Assembly (NCBI GenBank): GCA_023362775.1
Contig: JALMGJ010000005.1
Coordinates: 66,780,463 to 66,844,462 of the forward strand
DNA length: 64,000 bases
Direction of reading: 5' to 3'
From: Charina bottae
Taxonomy: Eukaryota; Chordata; Lepidosauria; Squamata; Charinaidae
Shown: piece after piece, positions 55,446 through 64,000 of the stretch
How positions within the stretch are numbered: the first letter of the stretch is position 1
Layout: each line of letters begins with the position of its first letter
Made by a program: the position numbers and the translations under genes
Notes under the pieces: model-generated
The model's database searches: none
The model's input: only the letters and a program-made list of their open reading frames with translations
What the model was told of the DNA's origin: nothing

Positions 55446-56129
55446 AATTCCACACCGACTATTTCTACTTCTTGCACCTCTTATAGAACCTAACCCCCAG
55501 ATCTGCTTGGGAAACACTAGACTGTCCTTTGTTTTAGTCATTCTTCTAATTATTAAATGTGGTGGTTACTTCACTGCCTGTTCTAGAACAAAGAAGGGAC
55601 AAATGTATGTCTTAATTCTCTTGAATTTCTATTCCTCACATTTATTTTCTTTCACTTTTAGTACTTCACTTGCAAAAAAGCCATGAATCATGACAGTCAA
55701 TCCCTGTACATTGATCTATACACCCAGCCAACTTTGCCATAGATAATATGGAAGGAAAGATTTATAGCAAGCTGAATAATTTTTGCATCTAAAGGGAAGC
55801 GGACATATTTAAGCCTTCTCATTAAAACAGGAACCTGAAATAAAATATTCTGTCTGATTCTTAATTAATGGCCTGGCTATTTAAGAGAAAGTTTAAATAC
55901 TGCAAATTAGATTTTCTGCTGATTGTATATAGATTTCAGGATTGTTATAACAGAAAACCCAGCTGAAAAAAGAAGTGCAGTGATTCAAAATACTTCCCCC
56001 CCCACACACACACACACACAATTGCTGTATATTCCTAGAAAGCTTACACCCAGGAGCCATTTTAACTTCCCCCAACAAAACTGTTATGAGATAGACCTTA
56101 AAGGATATTCTCACATATCACAAAATTGG
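55446..56129. other. Anonymous sequence with (CA)n
   Basis: A (CA)n run at about 56003-56021, preceded by a C run. No gene. Confidence 0.5.
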
Positions 56130-56137
56130 CCCTAGGA

Positions 56138-56405
56138 CAGAGCTTTCCAAACTGTGTGTCGCGACACAAAAGTGTGTCGCCACACACAGCGTGGTGTGTC
56201 GCCACACCACCCGGAAGCGGCGGCGCGCGTGTGCACGGCGGCCGCCATGCACGCGCGCGCCTCCGCACGCCCCCCGCGCCGCCGCACTCCCCTCCCGCGC
56301 CGCCGCCGTGCGCACGCCCCCCCGCGCCGCCGCCGTGCGCGCGCGTCGCCGCTGCCACCGCCGCCGCCAGGTGTGTCGCCAGTGGCGGCACTTTGGAAAG
56401 CCCTG
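56138..56405. mobile_element. hAT MITE, CpG-rich interior
   Basis: Ends CAGAGCTTTCCAAACTGTG and, complemented, CAGGGCTTTCCAAAG. The perfect 8-bp TSD ccctagga is at 56130-56137 and 56406-56413. The interior is made of repeated 'cgcgccgccgc', 'gtgcgcacgcc' and 'gtgtgtcgcc' units. Open frames on both strands through it are compositional artefacts. Confidence 0.9.
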
Positions 56406-56413
56406 CCCTAGGA

Positions 56414-57148
56414 CATGATGGAAGCAGCCTAGAGTTTAAAACAGAATTGGATGAACTGTGGCTCCCAACTCCTCGGTTTCTGACCCTTGGACCCTCTTTG
56501 ATCATGACAAAACTGAAAACTGAGAACAGGGCTTCATGCCATTTACAGATGGGAAACCCATTAAAGCTGTAAAGTAAGTTATAAAATAAGATCATAGGTT
56601 CAGAATGAAACAAAACAAAGGAAATCTCCACAATTCCTCTTAGAATCTCAACGGTCCACAAGTGTTATATGGTCCCATCCATTTAGCAGCTATATGTCCC
56701 TTCAAGAAAGGTTCATGGTGGCCCTTGGCCAACAAAATATTTGTCACCTATTTTAGAATATACACAGAACTGTAAAGTGGAGGTGTGGCAGATTTTAGTA
56801 GTATACTTGATCCTTTTCCTTATTTCATCCAATACTTCTTTTTTTCGAACTAGACATTGTTTGCAGGAAAATGCAGTTTGAGCAAACTGTGAGAGGAACA
56901 ATTGCATAGCATGTCTCCTAAGTTTGGTCATACCACTATCAAGCTTTACTTTTCTAGAAATAGAAGGTTTTTCACATTATTTAATAATTGTCCCACCAGT
57001 CTTCCCATAACAGAAGGAATGGAAGGGAGAGAAATCCCTCAATGACAGTTTCTAACTTCAAAGGGTCCTTTCCCACAGGGTTAATAAGACTAATCTGGAA
57101 AAGATATCCTTCACAAGCTCTTTGTCTTTGCATATTTGTCATGGCTTC

Positions 57149-57149
<1 letters not shown>
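56414..57149. other. Anonymous sequence
   Basis: No gene or assignable repeat. Confidence 0.45.

Positions 57150-57236
<87 letters not shown>
57150..57236 (+). repeat. Compound (GATA)n-(GA)n microsatellite
   Basis: About nine GATA units then about 25 GA units. Confidence 0.95.
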
Positions 57237-57239
<3 letters not shown>

Positions 57240-57880
57240 ATGGTCTTCAATGGTCCAGCTGTGAACTGAAATTTGAATTGCAGCTTCCTGGAAGAAGGGC
57301 AAGCCAGTAGAGACATACATATCTATCTAACCATCTTCAAAGGCTCTGCCTAGCCCCATTGTGGCAACCAGATTATTCATGAATGCAGCCATGGCAGAAA
57401 ATCTTGACAGTAGATAATTTGCAGGCCTGCTTAACCTGACTTTTTTAACAGTAACATTTCCAACCTAATTGCTAGATAGAGAACAAGCACATGTTGTTTA
57501 CATGAATTGTACCATAAGGTGGAGTGATCAGTCATTTTGTGACCAAAGGACACACTTTTGGGGGAGCTGAGGGTAGGGCCATACAATACATTGTTAGCAG
57601 GGCTTGTCCACCCCGCCCCCAAGTTTGACAATTTTCTTTGTTTTAACTTTGATTTGCATATGTTTTAGAGTATATGTGAGTTTTCGTCTGTTTTCTTCCT
57701 CAAGATGACAAGAAAGTATGCCATCAAGGGAGACACCCAAAGCTCTCTGCAATCTTGAGGCCACAGGACTATACCTGTGTTATATCATGACTTGACAACC
57801 TTTATGTTTCACAAGTTGTTAGACTGGGAATGTGTATGGGTATATTCACATATTCACTTGTCAAATATATATAACAATCG

Positions 57881-57881
<1 letters not shown>
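57237..57881. other. Anonymous sequence
   Basis: No gene or assignable repeat. Confidence 0.45.
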
Positions 57882-57936
<55 letters not shown>

Positions 57937-57985
57937 GATATGATGATATGATATGATATGATATGATATGATATGATATGATATG
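57882..57985 (+). repeat. Compound (GATA)n-(GATAT)n microsatellite
   Basis: GATA units at about 57882-57934, then about ten GATAT pentamers to 57985. The change from tetramer to pentamer is abrupt. Confidence 0.95.
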
Positions 57986-58986
57986 TACCTTCTTCCCAGT
58001 GATCTGGAGAAAAATTGCTGGGAGGAAGGGAAGCAAGGAGGCATCCTCTTTTCTTCTAGATGGAAACTAACTAGCTAGCAAGAAATGGGAAGAAATTGCC
58101 CAGGCCACTTTTTTTTTAAGCCAAGGGCCACATGTGTTTTCCAGGCTGTGAACAACTCACATTTTACAATCAGTATTTTGTTTCGTACATGGAGATAACC
58201 ACTATGCAAAGGTATAGGTGGGTATAACCCATGTACAGAAATTATCCCAGTAATAACACGGGGTTTCCATATGCTTAGGAGGCCCTGTTGCACTCTTGCA
58301 AATGGAAATACCTGCTTCTGGCAGCAGCTCCTCCACAGTTAGCCAAGGCTTTTGACTTTCACATCTTCATGAGCTTTCAGGAGATTAGAAGTTCCATGTA
58401 CTTTGATTTCTTCCTATAGTGTGGTTAAAAATATTCATCAAGCGCCACTATTTTACCCTCTCCTTTCAGTACTGACAATAACTCACAGTGAATGGATTTG
58501 GTTTACAATGGCCATTAAAGGGTTGTTATGAATTTTGATTAGGGTAAGGGCTACTTTAAGTGATAAAGATTTTCCCAGAGGCATTCTGTGAATGATGTTC
58601 GCTATTTCTTTACTGATGTTAGCTGCCCACAGCTGTTTTGTACTGATATCACCAATCTGGCTCCTTGTCTCAGCTGTGCAGGATGGTGCATAATATCTGA
58701 GATGCAAAATAACTGGCTTTAAAAAGTGTATTTCCTTTGAAAACATGCAAATGTCAGCATTACCAACCTCTGCAAGATCATGGGGAGGGGAGGGCTTTAG
58801 GAAGGGTGATCTTGCTTAGTGAAAGGGAGATTAGAAAAGCACAGTTCTGTCTCTAATAAAAGGAGTTTCTCTGGGACTTTCAAGGCTGAAAAAAGCAACA
58901 TAGGTTTATTGATTATGAACAGACACATAAGGTAAGAAGTATCTTTAATGGGGCTATTGGATTTGAATTGCAAAACTCTGGACAAC
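57986..58986. other. Anonymous sequence
   Basis: No gene. Frames of 60-90 codons lack motifs. Confidence 0.45.
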
Positions 58987-58991
58987 CACTA

Positions 58992-59439
58992 TGTCAGGGC
59001 GAGCGGATGGAGCGGCCTGCTTCTTCTCCTAGACACCAGTGATCCTTAGGCTGTATAGTAAATAGACACTCACACAGGGATTATATAAAATAGCCTATTT
59101 ATTTATAAACATACGTATTTACAGATCACTTCCACACGGGTAACAAAATGATACACCAACGATACAGCATACAGAGGTTGAATGAGAAGAATGAATTACA
59201 GGACATCTCTGTATTTATATATAAACTGACCAATCACCTTATAGGTCACTCTCATTATCCACCACACCCAACTTAACTCTTAGCACCTGTTGTATGAGTC
59301 ACACACTGACACATCAGCACTACAACAATGGCTGCTAATTGGGTGACTTTGCAGAATATTTCCCCTTTCACCTAAATATCAAGCCTCTCAATATAATTTA
59401 TATCTAGCTGTAAATTCCTGGGTATATCAAACCCCAACA
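58992..59439 (-). mobile_element. Probable solo LTR
   Basis: Starts TGTCAGGGCG and ends ACCCCAACA. The perfect 5-bp TSD cacta is at 58987-58991 and 59440-59444. Read on the minus strand it has a TATA-like 'tttatatataaatacag' and, about 120 bp later, an AATAAA-containing 'tataaataaataggc' before the end CGCCCTGACA. That order fits an LTR. No internal retroviral genes are beside it, so the pair has recombined to one LTR. Family not identified. Confidence 0.62.
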
Positions 59440-59444
59440 CACTA

Positions 59445-60315
59445 GGTAGCAGAAAAGTGATATAGAATGCTCTAACTCTTAGTGATCATCCAGAATTTTG
59501 CAGCCCAGCTCTAGTAGCCCTGCAATTTAAGTTACCGCTAGCCTATGTTATTTTATTGCATTACATTATTATAGACTAATAGCTTCATCCTGAAAAGGTT
59601 GACTCCTCCTTCATTCAACTGGGATTTACTCCCATGTAAATGTTTTTTTGGAAATTCTGAAAATAATCATTATGGAAGATATAGGATTTAGGTGTGTGCA
59701 GTAAAATCCAACAGCTGTCTCTCCCAACATATTTATCTGACAAAGTCAATTTCAGTGGATGAAAGTACTGTCATAAGAAATCCTTCCCGATTTTCATATT
59801 TACCTGGTGAAGCAGGTGTCGCAATCTGTTTTCTTGCTGAAACATATTGTGCTAGAGCTATTGTTCTGGAACTGAAAAATGAACAGCAAAAATGCCAATT
59901 GTTAGAAAGAGTAAATTATGGGTGAAAAAAGTGCCCTTCACACATACTTCATTCTTAGAATGTATGAGTTTACTCACAGGGGATGACCTTCTGCAGCTAC
60001 CTCTTGGCCACTGAAGGTCAGGTCACTCATTGCCATGGACATATTTATGTTATAATACTTGGCACTTATCTGCCCTATGAAAAGTTCAAAGTAGTGCCCA
60101 TATATCATCTAGCAGCAAGCCCTGTAGTCAGATTACTCTGGGAAAAGAGGGTTGCTGCAACTACATCATTGGGACAGCTGATGCTTTCAGTGCTCAGATC
60201 CAAAGGCAACAGAAAAACCAGTGGCATATTTGGCATTCCACTGCTCCTCAGCTGGCATTAGTCAAGTCAGATATTGCATTCTTACAACAAACAATTAGGA
60301 AAGGCATTGATTAAT
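59445..60315. other. Anonymous sequence
   Basis: A short 'gggatttactcccatgtaaa' motif at about 59622-59641 resembles common amniote repeat debris. Otherwise nothing. Confidence 0.45.
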
Positions 60316-60562
60316 TATGTCCCATCAAATCATTGTCAACTCTTAGCGAACACATAGATTTTCTCAGTGATGATCTGTCCCTAACCTGGTCCTTCAGGTC
60401 CTCCTGAGCCCATCCACTTTGCTGCTGGTCATCTTCTTCTTCTTCTTCTCTTTCCTTCTACCTTTCCCAGCATTACAGTCTTCTCTAGAGAGCTAGGTCT
60501 TTGCATAATGTGTCCGAAGTAGGATAATTTGAGCCTGGTCATTTGTGCCTCGAGTGAGAACT
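60316..60562 (-). mobile_element. RTE/BovB-related LINE 3' end
   Basis: 'tcattgtcaactcttagcga', 'gctgctggtcatcttcttct' and 'tttcccagcattacagtctt' follow the same layout as antisense BovB ends ('gtgtccgactctt', 'ctgctgtcc', 'cagcatcagggtctt') but are clearly different in sequence. This suggests a related RTE family or a diverged non-autonomous user of its tail. Confidence 0.55.
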
Positions 60563-61221
60563 CTGGGTTCAAGGAAAGGCATACATTACTATTATTCTAT
60601 GTTTGGATTGGAGGTAGGGTTGAGAGCCTGTAGCTCACCCTTCAGCAACTTTACAGATAGGAGCAGCCTCCAAAGGAAAGGACAAGGAGTTGTAAACAGG
60701 TATCTTTCCCCAGTGGCAAAAACAACTACAGACATCTTTCTACAGAGATGATGTTAAATTATAAGACCATATGATAAATGTCACAGAGGTTATGTCTAAC
60801 TTGATGTAAGGGTAAAAGCCTTGAGTAATATCTATTTGTTCTTTAGAAAACTGGCCTGAGACTTTTACTTAAGAGCAATAACAAAGTTTATTCAGGATAA
60901 AAAATATACAGTTCTTAGTCACCATTTCCTACTAAATGACATGTATGTGCCCTGCTACCCACTCACCCTCTGCTTTTGTCAGTTTCTTCCCAAAGATCAG
61001 GAAGGACTGGTGATATTCAGGTAAACTTCAGACAACTTAAAGGGAGGTGGAGTTCTTATAGTTTGCAGAGTTGGCTAAGTAATATTTCTGTTTTTATCTT
61101 ATAAAGAAATCAGTTTTAAAAAAGGCCAAGCCATTACAAACCATTATGCAGTCATTCTGCAACTGAACTGTGTCCTCACTGGCATATGAAGCCATGTCTG
61201 GCAATGCCTATAGTATGACTT
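60563..61221. other. Anonymous sequence
   Basis: Nothing recognisable. Confidence 0.45.
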
Positions 61222-61300
61222 TCAAAATAGGAGGAGGAAGGAGTATTGGTATGTTCTCCGCCTTGAGTTATTTATAAAAATAATAAAGGCGGGATAAAAC

Positions 61301-61351
<51 letters not shown>

Positions 61352-61354
61352 ATG
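61222..61354 (+). mobile_element. CORE-type SINE, 3' end only
   Basis: 'aggaggaggaaggagtattg', 'cgccttgagttatttataaa', 'aataataaaggcgggataa' and a long (AAAT)n array. The head is missing. Confidence 0.88.
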
Positions 61355-62265
61355 TTATTCAGAAAAGAAACAGACAGATGCTCCTAGGACTATTCCTTAT
61401 TTTAAAAAATGGGTCAGCACTGCTAAGCACATACCCTTGCCCTTGATTGCTACTAAAAAAACACCATAACATGGAATGAACATTTATCCATCTAATTATT
61501 TTGCAATTGACCCATTTACCCTCAAATATGCAGTCTTTCTAAGAAGTCTAAAAAGGTTACCTACGCTTTATCCTTATCTCAAATAAGAAGGTTCAGGAAA
61601 GGTAGGCGATGGAGGTACACTGGGGATTCTACTCAGGTTTACTGGAAAAATGTGGGTTTTTAGAACTGAAATCCAGAGTGTTCTCTAAGATACTATGCTG
61701 GAAGCCCTATTCCATTATTAATAGTGCAATTGTGGCTTTGCAGAAAATGGAGATTCTGGTGATAATATTCATTGAAATATGCTTTGAAGTGTACTTTGGT
61801 AGCAGCCTAAAGCATATTCATCTGAAATGTACTACGTCAAAAATGTTATTTGCTCAGATCTTTATGGTTCATTGAGCAGGAAATACAGCAAAATGTGTCA
61901 CAGGTTTGTTTTTAAAGCAAGCGTGATATATATTGCATGGCTTTGGAGGTGTATCTTAGATGAGTTCTGGATAAATTTACAGTTATTTTGGTTGAAGAAG
62001 AAGAATATTTGCTGCAAAGCTTAACAATATTGAAAAAACACTCCAAGTGTTTTAGTTTATTTTGTCTGTTTTTCCCTGGCAAGTGATAAATTGCTGCATG
62101 GAGACAATTTAAACTCAACAGGCATATAACCTGCTCTAATTGTAATCTATACTGAAAATCCAACAGCAGAATAACTTTTAATTACTATTTTTGCAAGATT
62201 TAGGGACTTTTGCCTTCATACATTCATTTCAGCCTGGATTTCATCCAGATGCTATACTCAGAAAC
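61355..62265. other. Anonymous sequence
   Basis: No gene or assignable repeat. Confidence 0.45.
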
Positions 62266-62273
62266 ATCTAGAG

Positions 62274-62561
62274 CAGGGTTTCTCAACCAGGGTTCCACGA
62301 GAGGTCACTAGGGGTTCCTTGGGAGATCACGATTTATTTAAAAAATTATTTCAAATTCAGGCAACTTCACATTAAAGAGGTAAGTTTCATTCTTTATTTT
62401 TAGTTTAAGAACACTGTTAATGCATATATACAGGCCTACATGAAACAAATATAATAATGTTCTAACTTCTGGCCTATATTTGAGCCTGAATGTTCAGGGG
62501 TTCCCGAGGCCTGAACAATATTTCAAGGGTTCCTCCAGGGTCAAAAGGTTGAGAAAGGCTG
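62274..62561. mobile_element. hAT MITE
   Basis: Ends CAGGGTTTCTCAACCAGGG and, complemented, CAGCCTTTCTCAACCTTTT. The perfect 8-bp TSD atctagag is at 62266-62273 and 62562-62569. The interior is AT-rich, with 'ggttcc' blocks near both ends. No transposase. Confidence 0.92.
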
Positions 62562-62569
62562 ATCTAGAG

Positions 62570-63235
62570 AATTAAATTCTGATAGTCTTCACATGTGCCC
62601 TGAGAGACTAGGGAACATGGCATGAAAGTGAATAAGGAATATAACAGAAATTAAAGTAATTCAGTGCAAATATTCACCTTAAAAATCATATCTTCATTCA
62701 TAAAGGAGAAGATTGAAGACAATAAGCATTTATTGACCTTCAGTTTTATCCCTAATGTTGAATGTATAGAGTACAGCTTTGCTTTACCATTTATCATTTA
62801 CTCATTCTTAATTTGAGTGATTTAATTTAAATTTTGCTACCTTGAATGTCTGTCAGGATACTACATGAGCCATGTAATTGGTGGGATGTAGGCAACAGTA
62901 TGTTAGCTTGAATGTAGTAAGTTATAGATCCTACCTTGCATAGAATAGCATGTTGGGGTCAAACTTGCATTGCATAACATGAGCATATTAAGGGTAAAAC
63001 TGGGCTTTGGTTGTACGTGTGGCATACTGACCGAAATGTGCCCCAAAAGCCAGTATTATAATCTTACACTAAGCAGAGAATGCTGCATGTGATGTGGGTA
63101 CAACTAAGGCTGGTAACTAGTCTACTATTTCTATCTCAGTAAATGGTTTATGTGAAACATCAAATCACTAAAGGCATGGTGGACATGATGACCATAGCAA
63201 AACTTACATTTGGAAGTGTAATGAATAATATAGAG
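62570..63235. other. Anonymous sequence
   Basis: No gene or assignable repeat. Confidence 0.45.
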
Positions 63236-63364
63236 AAGGAAAGGAAAGGAAAGGAAAGGAAAGGAAAGGAAAGGAAAGGAAAGGAAAGGAAAGGAAAGGA
63301 AAGGAAAGGAAAGGAAAGGAAAGGAAAGGAAAGGAAAGGAAAGGAAAGGAAAGGAAAGGAAAGG
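63236..63364 (+). repeat. (GGAAA)n microsatellite
   Basis: About 25 near-perfect units. Frames on both strands are repeat artefacts. Confidence 0.97.
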
Positions 63365-63960
63365 GTCTGTGAAACTAAGACAAAGGGGAAGGATGTAATA
63401 GCTCTAAATGAAGGTAATCTGATTTTGTGGAATGAGGTTGAAATCATGCATGTAAGTGAAGGGTTAAAAAGTATGTCAAAAAGTAGAAATGCTGTCATCT
63501 TCAGTGTTGTGGGTGCATATGATATCCATAGGCTGCTGATAGTTGCATGTTATCCTCCCAGGAATTGTGAAAATGGAAGAACCAAATGTGTTTGGGGAAA
63601 ATTGGTGCAACATCCTGAATGAAAGCAATCTAAGGAAAATTATTCTCTTAGGTGACATGAATGGCTAGTTGAGAATGAGATGAGACAGTACAGACAAAAA
63701 TATTGGGCTATTCAGACAGCCATGAATGAATGAGAATGATAATTCTTTAGTGAGCATCTGCTTAGAAAAAGATCTGTTCCAAATATGTAGTTCAAGAATA
63801 AGCGTATTCATTCATATAACAAAGGAGAAAGAAGTGCATTCATACACATAGTGAAGGAGTGGATATAAATGTAAAACCAAGGTTGATTTGAGTGTTTATG
63901 ATTGAGTTTCATTGATCACCAGGAGGTACTACATGACCAGTTTCATGTTTATTGGGACTT
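63365..63960 (+). pseudogene. Decayed LINE endonuclease domain, clade unassigned
   Basis: The plus strand near 63470-63560 reads SRNAVIFSVVGAYDIHRLLIVACYP, then NCENGRTKCVWGKL, then in another frame IILLGDMNG (about 63630-63670). This order (surface strand, 'YAP'-type motif, 'GDMN' motif) fits an AP-type endonuclease of a non-LTR retrotransposon. Further on, 'agaataagcgtattcattca' may be a degraded 'R.HRYTW' region. It is broken by stops. A link to the RT relic at 44.4-45.7 kb is inference only. Confidence 0.5.
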
Positions 63961-64000
63961 TTCAGACACAGGTAGCCAGATGTTATTCAGTGGGGTTCAA

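Noticed and set aside
56098..56661. 187-codon minus-strand frame and overlapping plus-strand frames
   Set aside because: They follow CpG-rich repeats inside a hAT MITE. Ala/Arg/Pro-only composition in all frames.
63143..63622. 159-codon frame with KGKER repeats
   Set aside because: The repeated part is the translated GGAAA microsatellite. Only the flanking part is a LINE relic.

Overview
The window reads as non-coding vertebrate DNA from a squamate reptile (lizard or snake). The evidence is the repeat content. There are several tRNA-derived SINEs with the 'aacctttaccttt' 3' end typical of Sauria SINEs. There are BovB (RTE) ends in both orientations, CR1, L2 and L1 fragments, hAT and mariner MITEs, and a Penelope-like element. 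I cannot resolve the species. I found no host protein-coding gene, no exon I can defend and no intact tRNA or rRNA gene. Every long open frame that I can interpret belongs to a mobile element.

Layout. 0-5.5 kb: the end of a Sauria SINE, a decayed mariner on the minus strand, a palindromic MITE between two microsatellites, and a BovB 3' end. 8.7-14 kb: an L2 end, then a minus-strand BovB split by a 3.9 kb 5'-truncated L1 with a 22-bp target-site duplication (TSD). 15.3 kb: a short head-to-head telomeric repeat. 16.7-17.4 kb: a hAT-like element filled with a GC-rich minisatellite. 18.5-24 kb: the centrepiece, a Penelope-like insertion of about 5.4 kb flanked by a 16-bp TSD. It consists of an inverted 3' segment, a truncated direct copy and a complete copy whose single 849-residue ORF (reverse transcriptase plus GIY-YIG endonuclease) is uninterrupted. 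24-34 kb: an L2 end, a second GC-rich hAT MITE, a probable solo LTR, CORE-type SINEs (one internally triplicated), a composite SINE, and CR1 with a Sauria SINE inside it. 34.6-40.3 kb: a mariner-type MITE, an L1/Tx1-clade relic, a decayed second Penelope-like fragment, a long L2 relic, nested SINEs and a BovB end. 41-64 kb: a 5S-like sequence, microsatellites, a second 5'-truncated L1, unassigned LINE relics, two more hAT MITEs, a second solo LTR, and long anonymous AT-rich stretches.

How the parts relate. Autonomous families sit beside their likely dependants: BovB with Sauria SINEs, which share a related 3' end, and L2-like LINEs with SINEs that carry similar 3' tails. Nesting gives relative ages: L1 is younger than BovB, one Sauria SINE is younger than CR1, and another is younger than a CORE-SINE. 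By sequence integrity the Penelope-like insertion looks like the youngest large event.
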